DNA of 55,129 nt. It comes from Helicobacteraceae bacterium. Its GTDB lineage: Bacteria > Campylobacterota > Campylobacteria > Campylobacterales > Sulfurimonadaceae. The translations under genes were made by a program, and so were the position numbers. Shown in pieces: positions 8,277-18,053 of this stretch. The notes beneath the pieces are model-generated. The model searched no databases. It saw nothing but the letters and a program-made list of their open reading frames with translations, and had not been told where the DNA came from. Every line of letters begins with the position of its first letter. Positions within the stretch are counted from its first letter, which is position 1. The DNA lies in the NCBI GenBank assembly GCA_026988515.1, contig JALSLA010000041.1:1-55129 (forward strand), in the 5' to 3' direction.

Positions 8277-9402
8277 TGTTGCCATAGTCGGTGCAGGCAT
8301 CTGCGGGTGCAGTTGTGCTTACATGCTGACACAAGCGGGCCTGCGCGTCGCACTGATTGATGCAACGGGTATTGCTGCCGGAGGCAGCGGTGCGGCGGGT
8401 GCTTTTGTCTCACCAAAATTTGTGAAAAGCGGTCCGGTTAAAGAGGTGAGTGAGGCGGCATTTCGTTTCTCGTTAACATTTTACCAAGAGCACTTCAGTG
8501 AGCTTACTTCGGTATCTCGACTGCTGCATTTTGCCAATAATGCACTCTCCAACGAGCGCGTGGCATACTTTAGAGAACATACATCATTAGCTCAAGCGAC
8601 ACTGGAACCTGAATATTTAGAACATATTAACCTTGAAGCACGCAGGTTTGAATCACTGGTACTGGAGTCGTCTGCCGTTGTTGATGCGCATGAAATCTGT
8701 AAAAAGATGGCAGCTGCGGCAACGTTTTTTAAAATAGATGTCAATACGCTGCATCATCAAGGGACGAGCTGGTCTCTTAATAATCAGCTGCGTGCGAAAC
8801 GGGTGATATTGACGACGGGAGCTTACAGGCATGTGGTAGATATTCCGTATTTTACGCCGCGTGCCGTATTTGGACATCGTATTAATATTAAAACAAGCAG
8901 TTACAATCCGATTAACGTGCATCAATTTGTCTCAATATCACAATCTGACAGTGAGGGGGTCATTGCCATTGGAGCTACCCATGATGTACACTACAATCCG
9001 CTGAATGCATCAAACCAAAGGTACGATGTTGCCACAGGAAGAGCGACACTTCTTGAAAAAGCGCGACGTACGATGAGACTTGAACATGTTGACATACTTA
9101 AAGATTTTACCGGTGTACGTGCCGGAAGTGTTGATCATCTCCCGCTGTTAGGTTTAGTGGTTGATTCAAAAAAAACACTTGAACATCTGCCGAAGCTACG
9201 GCGTGGAAAACAATATGATATTAATAAATATGAATATTATCCCGACCTTTATATGATGAATGGAGTCGGGGGTTACGGCTTTGTATTAGCCCCCTTTTTA
9301 GCAAAAATGTTACAGGATTTTATAATGAGAGGCAGCGCTGTTACTCCTTTAGTGTTACCGTCTCGCTTCTTACGACGCTGGTGTATTCAAAAATGTCGCT
9401 AA
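8269..9402 (+). CDS. FAD-dependent oxidoreductase, DAO (glycine/D-amino acid oxidase) family
   Basis: A 377-residue flavoprotein. The N terminus FDVAIVGAGICGCSCAYML is the Rossmann FAD motif (GxGxxG), and a second conserved patch, GVGGYGFVLAPFLAKML, near the C terminus is typical of the DAO family, which includes the oxidase half of MnmC, GlpD-like and amino-acid oxidases. The substrate is not evident. A longer frame from a TTG at 8248 exists, but GTG at 8269 is preferred: it gives the expected start just before the FAD motif and has AAAGAG a few bases upstream. It overlaps glyS by 8 bases, so the two are coupled. Confidence 0.8.
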   Translation: MFDVAIVGAGICGCSCAYMLTQAGLRVALIDATGIAAGGSGAAGAFVSPKFVKSGPVKEVSEAAFRFSLTFYQEHFSELTSVSRLLHFANNALSNERVAYFREHTSLAQATLEPEYLEHINLEARRFESLVLESSAVVDAHEICKKMAAAATFFKIDVNTLHHQGTSWSLNNQLRAKRVILTTGAYRHVVDIPYFTPRAVFGHRINIKTSSYNPINVHQFVSISQSDSEGVIAIGATHDVHYNPLNASNQRYDVATGRATLLEKARRTMRLEHVDILKDFTGVRAGSVDHLPLLGLVVDSKKTLEHLPKLRRGKQYDINKYEYYPDLYMMNGVGGYGFVLAPFLAKMLQDFIMRGSAVTPLVLPSRFLRRWCIQKCR

Positions 9403-9472
9403 AGTGACACTGCTGTTACTTTTGATTTATGGTTTCTCATTACAATAAGGGTAATGGACCAAAGGAGTGGGT

Positions 9473-9931
9473 ATGCGGGTTAAAGTTTTTATTTTTGGAA
9501 CACTGTTTTTAATTGGAAATATTACGCTTAATGCACAGCTGCTCGTACGAGAAGGTATGGTCAGTGTTGAAGAGATTGCTACATTGTCACACGGCAGCTC
9601 TACGGTGCGGGATGATCTTGAGGCCGGCTTGACACAACGCGGTATTGATAATAACGTTGCACATGACATTGTTGAAGATTTTTTGAAAGAGAATGACGTT
9701 GTGGCAATGCTTAAAATGCAAAATTATCTGAATGTCATTAAGCAGGTTGATTATGAAATGCTGATTAACGAGATTATCATAGAGCTTCTTTTCGGCAATG
9801 CGGTCGACTTTTCAAGTTATGATACTTTGGTGGCATTAACACAACGTCTATACGGTGTGCATCTTGATGCTGCGCTGCTTGAACAGCTGATGCAGGTTGC
9901 ATCCGTAAATCAAAGCCTAGAAGTGACATAA
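9473..9931 (+). CDS. Small exported protein of unknown function
   Basis: A 152-residue protein with a convincing signal peptide (MRVKVFIFGTLFLIGNITLNA), then a helical, mostly acidic mature part without cysteines or known motifs. It is predicted to be periplasmic. An upstream in-frame GTG at 9467 exists, but AAAGGAG at 9461-9467 is correctly spaced for the ATG at 9473. It lies between the FAD oxidoreductase and hemH with no functional hint from either. I do not recognise a family. Confidence 0.65.
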   Translation: MRVKVFIFGTLFLIGNITLNAQLLVREGMVSVEEIATLSHGSSTVRDDLEAGLTQRGIDNNVAHDIVEDFLKENDVVAMLKMQNYLNVIKQVDYEMLINEIIIELLFGNAVDFSSYDTLVALTQRLYGVHLDAALLEQLMQVASVNQSLEVT

Positions 9932-9958
9932 AAACGTATCATCATAATTCAAATTGGG

Positions 9959-9964
9959 TATAAT
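9959..9964 (+). promoter_or_regulatory. Candidate -10 box (TATAAT) for hemH
   Basis: GGGTATAATCAC, 42 bases before the hemH ATG, in the 69-base gap after the previous gene. It matches the strong -10 elements of this phylum. Confidence 0.5.
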
Positions 9965-10000
9965 CACGCAAAATAATTGATTTTTATGGAGCAGTTGAGA

Positions 10001-10951
10001 ATGAAACAAGCGATTGTATTGCTGAATATGGGGGGTCCCAATAACCTCAATGAAGTAGAACTGTTTCTGGAAAATATGTTTAACGATCCGAATATTTTAA
10101 CGATGAACAGCACATTGCTGCGGAAATTTATTGCACGGATGATTACGTTTATGCGTACGGAAGCATCCCAGGAAATTTACTCCCAACTGGGTGGAAAATC
10201 TCCGATTGTCGGACATACCGAAAACTTGGTTGCTGCCTTACAGCAACGTTTTGACGATGAGACCATTGTCGATTTTGTCATGCGTTACACCCCGCCGTTT
10301 GCTTCGGAAGTGATTGAGCGACTTAAAAAGGAACAGGTCGAAAAAATTTATCTTATACCGCTTTACCCGCAATATTCTACAACGACGACGAAATCGTCAC
10401 TGGAAGATTTTGAAGCACAGTTTCATAACAGCGGCATGGATGCTGTTTTGGTTGAAATTAAACATTATTATGAAAATGCGACTTTGAATAAAGCGATTGT
10501 TAAAAAGATTCGTGAGTGTATCGGCGACAAAGAGAGTGAAAGAGTCGACCTCATTTTCTCAGCACACGGTTTACCGCAAAAAATTGTTGACAACGGTGAT
10601 GCTTATGAACGTCAGGTACGACGTCATGTCGGACTGATTCAAGAAGAACTTCGTGCCCAAAATATTAAGTTTAATGCCGTACATCTGGCGTATCAGTCCA
10701 AAGTAGGGCCCATGGCATGGCTAAAACCGTCACTGGATGAGACCCTTAAGGTCATACTCAACAAAAATGTCATGATATGTCCGGTTGCATTTACCATAGA
10801 CAATTCCGAAACCGACTTTGAACTGGGGGTTGAATATAAAGAGATTGCCGACGAATTGGGCTTTGAATGGTACGGTGTGAGCAAGTGCCTCAATGATGAC
10901 CCACTTTTTGTTGATGCATTGTGTGAGATTTACGAAAAGATGCGTGAATGA
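10001..10951 (+). CDS. hemH: Ferrochelatase
   Basis: A 316-residue ferrochelatase, which inserts Fe(II) into protoporphyrin IX (or coproporphyrin III) as the last or near-last step of heme synthesis. Seen in sequence: the start QAIVLLNMGGPNNLNEV, LGGKSPIVGHT, the metal-site His in LIFSAHGLPQKIVDNGD, and PVAFTIDNSETDFELG. The frame also allows TTG 9977 and ATG 9986, but ATG 10001 puts MGGP where the family has it and has GGAG 9 bases before. It overlaps the following phosphatase gene by 4 bases (ATGA). The supply of heme fits the many cytochromes encoded in this window. Confidence 0.95.
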   Translation: MKQAIVLLNMGGPNNLNEVELFLENMFNDPNILTMNSTLLRKFIARMITFMRTEASQEIYSQLGGKSPIVGHTENLVAALQQRFDDETIVDFVMRYTPPFASEVIERLKKEQVEKIYLIPLYPQYSTTTTKSSLEDFEAQFHNSGMDAVLVEIKHYYENATLNKAIVKKIRECIGDKESERVDLIFSAHGLPQKIVDNGDAYERQVRRHVGLIQEELRAQNIKFNAVHLAYQSKVGPMAWLKPSLDETLKVILNKNVMICPVAFTIDNSETDFELGVEYKEIADELGFEWYGVSKCLNDDPLFVDALCEIYEKMRE

Positions 10952-11580
10952 AGGTGGCAATTTTTGATATGGACGGCACCCTGATTGATTCGGGTCACGA
11001 TATTACCGTTTCTATTAATCATGTCCGGGCACATCTGTATGCGTTAAAACCGTTAGAGGTTTCGTATGTTATTGATGCCATTAATGCGCATCAGCGCAAT
11101 TTGGCACAGCTCTTTTATGAAACGCCCCTTTACGAGTCAAAAGCTCAAGCGCTTTTTGAGGCGCACTATTATGAACAGTGTACGCAAAACGTAAAGCTTT
11201 ACGAAGGGATTTTTGAGGCGTTACAGGCACTTAAAGAGCATGGCGTTCATCTTTGTGTTGCTACGAATGCTCCCACGATTTTTGCAAAAAGAATGTTAAC
11301 ACATCTTCAGGTAACGCCGCTATTTGACCATATTATCGGTGCAGATATGGTACAACGTCCCAAGCCCGACAAACAGATATTGGAGCTGATTTTAGGCCGT
11401 TACGGGTTTGAACACAGACGTGACAGCGCTTGGATGGTAGGCGATAATTCCAAAGACATGCAAAGTGCCCATGATGCCAAGATTTGTTCGATTTTTGCTA
11501 CATGGGGATTTTCTCGTGAAGGCAGAGGGCACCATCAGGCCGATCATCCCCAAAAGGTTGTAGATATCATTCATGCATAA
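10948..11580 (+). CDS. HAD-family phosphatase (phosphoglycolate phosphatase-like)
   Basis: A 210-residue HAD hydrolase. Motif I is AIFDMDGTLIDSG (nucleophile Asp and acid/base Asp), motif II the Thr in CVATNAP, motif III the Lys in RPKPDKQIL, and motif IV GDNSKDMQSAHDA. The helical cap insert between motifs I and II is of the Gph/PGP type. Likely substrates are phosphoglycolate or another small phosphate ester; specificity cannot be read from the sequence. Start and stop overlap hemH by 4 bases and the next gene by 8 bases, indicating an operon hemH-HAD-ldt. Confidence 0.85.
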   Translation: MKVAIFDMDGTLIDSGHDITVSINHVRAHLYALKPLEVSYVIDAINAHQRNLAQLFYETPLYESKAQALFEAHYYEQCTQNVKLYEGIFEALQALKEHGVHLCVATNAPTIFAKRMLTHLQVTPLFDHIIGADMVQRPKPDKQILELILGRYGFEHRRDSAWMVGDNSKDMQSAHDAKICSIFATWGFSREGRGHHQADHPQKVVDIIHA

Positions 11581-13315
11581 ATATCGGATTCTCTTTTTAC
11601 ATGTATTTTTCTTCTCAACGCTTTTGTTTGCAGTAAACAGTGAGATGTCTCCGTCGCAAAAACATTTTGCCAACGAAGCATCGGCAGTCATGAAAAAGTT
11701 GTTGAGACAACAACAGCCGGTGTCAAAATTTTTAAGTAACGGCGCATTGCAACGCTATTACAAAAGAGGCCATTACCGACCGTTTTGGTTTGATGCCGAG
11801 GGTATTAAATCGATTGCCGTTGAGCTGATAAATGCCGTGGAGAATGATCCGGTTTTAAAGCCGGCTTCCAATACAGTCTTTGGATTGCGTGATGTTGTGT
11901 TACAGATCAGTACGCTTGAGAGTGCTGCAGATGCCGAAATGGAAACAGTAATGCGACTCGACGCTACGATTACCGGCATATACGATGAGTATATGAAACG
12001 GGTGGCATCGGGTACCATTGACTGGAAAGAGTTTCAGCTTAAACTCGAAGCACTTGAGGAAGAGAAAAAAATATTGGCAAGTTGGGATCGGTACGGTGCC
12101 TATAAAAACCGTGTTACACTGCTGTATAAGGCACTTGAAACCGATGATATTTACAGTGCCGTTAATGCTGTTAACTACACCTATCCCATGGCAAAAAAGT
12201 TGGAACAGGCTTTGGAGTATTATGAGAAGATTGCCCATGAAGGGGGTTATATACAGTTACCTGAATTTCAAAAACTTTCCGAGGGAGACAGTGATCCTGT
12301 TGTAGTATTGTTACGCGAACGTCTGATTCAAAGTGGTGAACTCAACAGCACAACATGCCTGCCTGAAGAGAGTAATGTGACTCACTGCCTTGAGTATTTT
12401 GACAGCAATGTTAAAAGAGCCGTTAAAACTTTTCAGCGTAATCACGGTCTGTCTGTTGACGGTGTTGTCGGACCCGATACTCGAAAACATCTCAATATTA
12501 CCATTGAAGAGAAAATTGCCACCATACGCTTAAATCTGGAACGGATGCGCTGGCTTCCGCGAACTTTGGGAAAACGGTATGTCCTGGTTAATATTGCCGA
12601 TTACAAACTTTTGGTCATTGATGAGGGAAATGTTTCGTTAGAGATGCCTATTGTCGTTGGTGAAAAACGTCATCCTACACCGGTCTTTAGCAATAAGATG
12701 TCCTCAGTGGTGTTAAACCCTTATTGGCGCGTACCTCAGAGTATTGTGAAGCGCGAGTTGGTACCCAAATTGGTAAAAGATCCTTATGCTCTGGTGGAGC
12801 AAGGCATGCGGATGCATGCCGACTGGAATGAGAGCTCTCCTTATTATGACTTCGGCACCATTGATTGGAGTGTGTACCTGCAAAAAGATGATGAGGAAGA
12901 GAATTTTGAGGTACCGATGCGTTTTATTCAAATTCCCAGCAGTCAGAATCCGTTAGGGCGGGTAAAGTTTATGTTTCCCAATAAGTACTCCGTCTATATT
13001 CATGACACATCGGTAAAACGTTACTTCAGGTACCGACAACGTGCTTTTTCGCACGGTTGTATTCGTGTTTCAAAACCTGATGCCTTATTGCAATCCATTG
13101 CGAAAGTAGACAAAAACGTTAACTACGATGAAGTACAAGAGCTTTTAAAAGAAAAACATAAAACAAAAATAGGTCTGGAAACTAAAATTCCCATACATGT
13201 TGTTTATTTGACCTCATGGGTCAGTCATAATGGTGCAATACAGTTTCGAGATGATATTTATAGTTATGATACAATGCAGAATGAATTACTTAACAAGGCA
13301 GTAGTGAAGCAATAA
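11573..13315 (+). CDS. L,D-transpeptidase, YcbB/LdtD type
   Basis: A 580-residue periplasmic enzyme. It has an N-terminal signal segment (LFLHVFFFSTLLFAVNS), a long helical region, a peptidoglycan-binding PGBD-1 motif (VKRAVKTFQRNHGLSVDGV) near residues 280-305, and a YkuD catalytic domain from about residue 325. The catalytic Cys/His motif is FSHGCIRVSKP. Such enzymes make 3-3 cross-links in peptidoglycan or attach proteins to it. Size and domain order match E. coli YcbB rather than the small ErfK type. It is coupled to the HAD gene by an 8-base overlap. Confidence 0.9.
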   Translation: MHKYRILFLHVFFFSTLLFAVNSEMSPSQKHFANEASAVMKKLLRQQQPVSKFLSNGALQRYYKRGHYRPFWFDAEGIKSIAVELINAVENDPVLKPASNTVFGLRDVVLQISTLESAADAEMETVMRLDATITGIYDEYMKRVASGTIDWKEFQLKLEALEEEKKILASWDRYGAYKNRVTLLYKALETDDIYSAVNAVNYTYPMAKKLEQALEYYEKIAHEGGYIQLPEFQKLSEGDSDPVVVLLRERLIQSGELNSTTCLPEESNVTHCLEYFDSNVKRAVKTFQRNHGLSVDGVVGPDTRKHLNITIEEKIATIRLNLERMRWLPRTLGKRYVLVNIADYKLLVIDEGNVSLEMPIVVGEKRHPTPVFSNKMSSVVLNPYWRVPQSIVKRELVPKLVKDPYALVEQGMRMHADWNESSPYYDFGTIDWSVYLQKDDEEENFEVPMRFIQIPSSQNPLGRVKFMFPNKYSVYIHDTSVKRYFRYRQRAFSHGCIRVSKPDALLQSIAKVDKNVNYDEVQELLKEKHKTKIGLETKIPIHVVYLTSWVSHNGAIQFRDDIYSYDTMQNELLNKAVVKQ

Positions 13316-13333
13316 AAGGCGTAGGAGTATTGG

Positions 13334-14566
13334 ATGTTTGATACAGGAAACATTGTTGTTATTACGCTGATGCTACTGCTTTTTTTGCGACAATTTGCGG
13401 TATTTAAGCAGGCTTCCAAAATTAATTATGCACCGCTTATCCTTATTTTGGGATTATTGGGGTCGCTGCTGTACTTTATGATACATTCACAAGAAACGTC
13501 TCCTCTGTTACTGCGCGAAGCACTGTTACCGTTATTTTCAAGTCTGCTTCTCTATTTTATTTTAAATATTCTCAATCAAACGCAACAAAGTAGCAAAACT
13601 TTGGAACAAGAGGCGTTACAAGCACAGTTCTTAAGCGATATTGATGAGATGAAGCAAGATATTGCAATGTTACATGAACGTGAGTATCACCTTGAAGATA
13701 TCCGTAGCGATACGAAGACAGAGCATGTTGAGCAAATGTTTAAAAAAGATATTGAGACACTGCAACAGATACAAAAAAACCAAGAAGCTTTCATGGAAAA
13801 ATATGATAAAAGCATGCAGGGCTTCAAAGAGTTCACAGAGATTAAAATGCCGGAATTTGATGCCATTATTCATCGTCACATAGAGATACTTCGTATTACC
13901 GAGCAAGATCATTTTAACTACATCAAACAGGCGCTCGAATCGTCTCAAAAGAGTCACAAAACACTGCATGCCAATCTTAACGAAATGCACAAGCTGTTAG
14001 GCAGTATAAAACATACGCATGCCGCTGCAATAGGAAAAGTGATGGAACAGGCGGCTTCAGAGCTAAAGCGACTTTTTACCGGTTATGAAACACAGTTGAC
14101 GCATTTGCAGTCGCAAAGTGAAACCTTGGGCATGGGCATGCGTGAAAACGAGTTGTTGCTAGAACGTCTTAAAGAGCGAAGCGATGTGCTGCTTGGACAA
14201 ATTACACAGATATCGAAACAAATGGATACGATGCTACAGACTGCACAAACACTTCCGAATCTGGATCATCTCATTGAGACACTATCGACACAACGTCATG
14301 ATATTCATGAAGAAATGTCACTCCTTAAAGCGGAGGTATCGGCATTGAAAGAGCGACTCGGCATCTCTGAAAATATGCATGAACAGAGAGTTGAAGATGT
14401 CATAGAAACACTCTCTAAAACGCTCAATGAAAAGGTGGATTATGCCATGACCAAACTGTACGAACAATATTTCTCATTGCAAAACTCGAATGCTTCGACC
14501 ATGAAGGAGTTGGCATCGCGCTCTAAGATGCAACAAACATATCTTTCAAATTCTTCAAAAGAATGA
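13334..14566 (+). CDS. Membrane-anchored coiled-coil protein of unknown function
   Basis: A 410-residue protein with three hydrophobic segments in the first about 85 residues, then about 320 residues of nearly continuous coiled coil (Gln-, Glu-, Leu- and Lys-rich heptads). It superficially resembles RmuC or methyl-accepting signalling helices, but there is no nuclease domain and no chemotaxis hairpin motif. The coiled coil probably projects into the cytosol. It begins 18 bases after the L,D-transpeptidase gene with GGCGTAGGAG upstream, so it belongs to the same transcript; a cell-envelope role is inference from that neighbourhood only. Confidence 0.7.
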   Translation: MFDTGNIVVITLMLLLFLRQFAVFKQASKINYAPLILILGLLGSLLYFMIHSQETSPLLLREALLPLFSSLLLYFILNILNQTQQSSKTLEQEALQAQFLSDIDEMKQDIAMLHEREYHLEDIRSDTKTEHVEQMFKKDIETLQQIQKNQEAFMEKYDKSMQGFKEFTEIKMPEFDAIIHRHIEILRITEQDHFNYIKQALESSQKSHKTLHANLNEMHKLLGSIKHTHAAAIGKVMEQAASELKRLFTGYETQLTHLQSQSETLGMGMRENELLLERLKERSDVLLGQITQISKQMDTMLQTAQTLPNLDHLIETLSTQRHDIHEEMSLLKAEVSALKERLGISENMHEQRVEDVIETLSKTLNEKVDYAMTKLYEQYFSLQNSNASTMKELASRSKMQQTYLSNSSKE

Positions 14567-14588
14567 TATAAATTTAATAAAATTTTAG

Positions 14589-14594
14589 TACAAT
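14589..14594 (+). promoter_or_regulatory. Candidate -10 box (TACAAT) for the cytochrome c peroxidase
   Basis: TTTTAGTACAATAAAG, 33 bases before the ATG at 14622, with the T-rich approach typical of Campylobacterota promoters. Confidence 0.45.
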
Positions 14595-14621
14595 AAAGCT
14601 TATTTAATTTCCGAAAGTTCT

Positions 14622-15533
14622 ATGATGAAATGTTACATAATATTTTTGTTAGTTTTAACTTCTGTTGCTGACGAACCAATAACACCGTTACCGCAACACA
14701 TACAAGTAAACAGTGAAAAAGCGGCATTGGGAAAATTGTTGTTTTTTGAAACGCTGCTCTCTGCAGACAATACAATCTCGTGTGCAACCTGTCACCATCT
14801 TGAAGAAGGCGGAGACGATAATCTGAAGTTTTCATTTGGCGTTAACGGGACAGAAGGTGATATCAATGCACCTACCGTCTATAATGCTGTTTTTAATTTT
14901 CGCCAGTTTTGGAATGGACGCGCCAAAGATCTTGAAGATCAGGTATTTGATCCTATTGTCAATCCGGTAGAGATGAACAACAGTTTTGAGTATTTGATAC
15001 CGCGTTTGCGCGAGACACACTACGACAAAAAATTTAAGAAAATTTACAGCAATGGGATTACCCGAAAGAATATTGCCAATGCCATTGCCGAATACGAAAA
15101 AACGCTGATTACGCCGAATGCTCCGTTTGACCGATTTCTTCACGGCGACCGTACTGCCATCTCACAAGAGGCGAAAGAGGGTTACATTCTGTTTAAAAGC
15201 AAAGGGTGTATTACCTGCCATCACGGCATTAATATCGGAGGCAATCTGTACAATAAATTCGGTGTGATGGATGATGTTGAGAGTAATCGCACCGGACGCT
15301 ACGAAGTGACTCAAAAAGAAGAAGATAAATACTATTTTAAAGTACCGTCACTGCGTAATGTAGCGTTAACGGCACCCTATCTTCACGATGGTCGTTTTGA
15401 GACACTTGACGCGGTGGTTAAATTTATGGCGCACTATCAACTGGGTCGTGTGATTACGCAAAAAGAGGTTGATAACTTAGTGGCTTTTTTAAATACGCTT
15501 ACCGGAGAAATTCCGGTTAATGCTATAAAGTAA
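14622..15533 (+). CDS. Di-heme cytochrome c peroxidase (CcpA/MauG family)
   Basis: A 303-residue periplasmic protein with a short signal peptide (KCYIIFLLVLTSVADEP). Two heme c sites are visible, ISCATCHHL (about residue 50) and CITCHHG (about residue 197), as are the peroxidase family segments NAPTVYNAVFNFRQFWNGR and KVPSLRNVALTAPYLHDGR. The family reduces hydrogen peroxide to water using electrons from small cytochromes c. Length is near the norm for bacterial CCPs. It has its own putative promoter and is followed 18 bases later by the PAS-GGDEF-EAL gene. Confidence 0.92.
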   Translation: MMKCYIIFLLVLTSVADEPITPLPQHIQVNSEKAALGKLLFFETLLSADNTISCATCHHLEEGGDDNLKFSFGVNGTEGDINAPTVYNAVFNFRQFWNGRAKDLEDQVFDPIVNPVEMNNSFEYLIPRLRETHYDKKFKKIYSNGITRKNIANAIAEYEKTLITPNAPFDRFLHGDRTAISQEAKEGYILFKSKGCITCHHGINIGGNLYNKFGVMDDVESNRTGRYEVTQKEEDKYYFKVPSLRNVALTAPYLHDGRFETLDAVVKFMAHYQLGRVITQKEVDNLVAFLNTLTGEIPVNAIK

Positions 15534-15551
15534 GCCTTTGAAAGCGACTGT

Positions 15552-18053
15552 ATGATGCCATTTGATCGAAACAAAATTGATGCTATAACAACACTTCTGT
15601 TTGTATTGCTGTTACTTGTCTTACTGCTTTTCGGTTATCTGCTAAAAATCTACAAAGATACGCAACGGTATACGCACTATCATGACGCCATTATGGAGTT
15701 AAAACTTCTCGATAAATCGTTCGATAATTTTTTACTGCAAAAAGCTACATTTATTAATTATGACACGATTAATAAAAATACAAAACAGTTTGAGAATTTA
15801 ATGAGCTTTTTGGATTCAGATGCGTCGCAAGAACTTTTTAAAAGTAAGCAATATAGGCTGTTGTTGCGTTACATTATTGAAGAGTATTATAAAAAACGTG
15901 ACTATATTGAACTCTTTAAGTCCCAGAATGCTTCGCTTCTAAACTCCATGCACTATCTTTTTGACCTGAACAAGGTGATTCAAGAAGATACACATCTTGA
16001 TAAAAAAAGTATTGCCGTTGCTAATGATACGTTATTGCATCTGATGAAATATTACATTAACACCTATGTTGACAGACGACAGATGCAGAGTAATTTCGAT
16101 TTTTTAGAGCATGCTGTGCACAGTGACAACCATACGGAGCTGTATATCTTTTTGCAAGTTGCCAAGCAAAATATCACCTATATTCAAAAACTGCATCGTA
16201 TCGATGACGTTGTCAAACAGCCGTACATAAACGTATCTCTTGAGAATTTACATAAAGTCGTTGACCGTAAGCACCAAAACGACTTGAACATTGAAAAAAC
16301 CATTGTACTGGTACAGTTTGTGACACTGCTTATTATTTTATACAGCCTGCTGGTAATGTACCGACGAACACTGCGTATTAAAGATGAGCTTGTCGGCTTT
16401 AAGACAGCCGTAGAAAACAGTGATAACTCTATAGTAATTACAGATGCAAACAGTAATATTATCTATGTCAATGATGTTTTTGAACACGATACGGGCTATA
16501 CGAAAGAAGAGGTTATCGGGAAAAATCCGCGTATCTTAAAATCGGGTGAAAATTCTCAAGAATTTTACAACAACATGCATGAGACATTAAACCGTGGTGA
16601 AAAATGGGAAGGCGAGTTTATCAATAAACGCAAAGACGGAACGCTGTACTATGAAAAAGCTTCAATCACTCCGGTGTATGTCAAAGGGCAGCTGGTTAAA
16701 TATTTGGCAATTAATCTGAATATTACCGACTATATTGAACAAAAGCGTGAGGTAGAATATATGGCGTATCATGATGCATTGACCTCATTGCCCAATCGTA
16801 TGAACGTTGAAGAGTATTTGGAGCATCGTCTGGTTGTCGCCAAGCGCCAGTCGTCACGCATTTCCATTCTCTTTATAGATTTGGACCGCTTTAAAATTAT
16901 TAATGATACCCTCGGACACGATGTGGGTGATGAGCTGCTCATTCAAAGTGCCAAACGGATGAAAAAAGCTTTGCGGGAATCTGACATGTTGGCGCGTATC
17001 GGCGGCGATGAATTTGTTATTATTATTGAATCGTTAAACGAAGACTATTCGGCGGCACAGGTGTCTCAGAAAATATTGGAACTCTTCTCAGAACCGATTA
17101 CGACCAGTAATCATCGGCTGAACGTGACATTGAGCATCGGCATTGCCATTTTTCCCGATGACGGAATGGATTGTAAAACCATCTTTAAGCATGCTGATGT
17201 TGCAATGTACAAAGCCAAAGCCAGCGGTAAAAATACCTACCGCTACTATAAAAAGCAGCTCTCCATAGATGTGCATAATCGCTTAACCATGGAGCAGACC
17301 ATGAAAGAAGCACTGGAGAATAGAGAATTTTATGTGATGTATCAGCCAAAATACAATCTTCATAATAAGGCTGTTACGGGCCTCGAAGCACTGGTGCGCT
17401 GGAACAGCGATACATTGGGTATTGTTTCGCCGGTACAGTTTATTCCAGTGGCGGAAGATACCGGATATATCTTAGAAATCGGCAGATTTGTGTTTAAGCA
17501 GGCATGTCAGGACTTTTTAGTGTTTAAAGAGATATGCCCGACTCTTAGAGTAATTGCCATTAATATCTCCGCCATACAACTCTACCAATATAACTTTATT
17601 GATGACATCGCGGCACTGACCAAAGAGATCGGTATTGAAACGCAAGATATCGTATTGGAAATTACCGAGAGTCACATTATGAAAAATACCAAATACAGTA
17701 TGACAATTTTAAGTCGTCTGAAAGCGTTGGGATTTTCTATCTCCATTGATGATTTTGGAACCGGGCACTCTTCAATGAGTTATCTCAAACAGTTCCCGAT
17801 TGACGAATTGAAAATTGACAAGTCGTTTGTTGATGAGCTGCCTCATGACAGCAATGATGTTGCTATTGCCAAAGCCATTATTGTTCTGTCACAAAGTTTG
17901 GGGTATGTTAATGTTGCCGAAGGTATTGAAAATGCGGAACAAGAAGCGTTCTTAGCTGAAAACGGTTGTCAAATCGGGCAGGGATACCACTTTTGTGTAC
18001 CGTTGATACGAGAGAAACTGCGTACGTTTTTACAAGAGCATACCGGTGAATAG
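15552..18053 (+). CDS. Membrane PAS-GGDEF-EAL cyclic-di-GMP signalling protein
   Basis: An 833-residue protein. A transmembrane helix at about residues 12-34 and a second at about 253-272 flank a periplasmic helical sensor region. Then come a PAS domain (TAVENSDNSIVITDANSNII), a GGDEF domain with the intact active site ARIGGDEFVIIIE, and an EAL domain with EALVRW, VLEITESHIM, IDDFGTGHSSMSYL, LKIDKSFV and AEGIENAEQ, so the phosphodiesterase residues all look present. It could make or break c-di-GMP according to the sensor signal. It overlaps the next methyltransferase gene by 8 bases. Confidence 0.93.
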   Translation: MMPFDRNKIDAITTLLFVLLLLVLLLFGYLLKIYKDTQRYTHYHDAIMELKLLDKSFDNFLLQKATFINYDTINKNTKQFENLMSFLDSDASQELFKSKQYRLLLRYIIEEYYKKRDYIELFKSQNASLLNSMHYLFDLNKVIQEDTHLDKKSIAVANDTLLHLMKYYINTYVDRRQMQSNFDFLEHAVHSDNHTELYIFLQVAKQNITYIQKLHRIDDVVKQPYINVSLENLHKVVDRKHQNDLNIEKTIVLVQFVTLLIILYSLLVMYRRTLRIKDELVGFKTAVENSDNSIVITDANSNIIYVNDVFEHDTGYTKEEVIGKNPRILKSGENSQEFYNNMHETLNRGEKWEGEFINKRKDGTLYYEKASITPVYVKGQLVKYLAINLNITDYIEQKREVEYMAYHDALTSLPNRMNVEEYLEHRLVVAKRQSSRISILFIDLDRFKIINDTLGHDVGDELLIQSAKRMKKALRESDMLARIGGDEFVIIIESLNEDYSAAQVSQKILELFSEPITTSNHRLNVTLSIGIAIFPDDGMDCKTIFKHADVAMYKAKASGKNTYRYYKKQLSIDVHNRLTMEQTMKEALENREFYVMYQPKYNLHNKAVTGLEALVRWNSDTLGIVSPVQFIPVAEDTGYILEIGRFVFKQACQDFLVFKEICPTLRVIAINISAIQLYQYNFIDDIAALTKEIGIETQDIVLEITESHIMKNTKYSMTILSRLKALGFSISIDDFGTGHSSMSYLKQFPIDELKIDKSFVDELPHDSNDVAIAKAIIVLSQSLGYVNVAEGIENAEQEAFLAENGCQIGQGYHFCVPLIREKLRTFLQEHTGE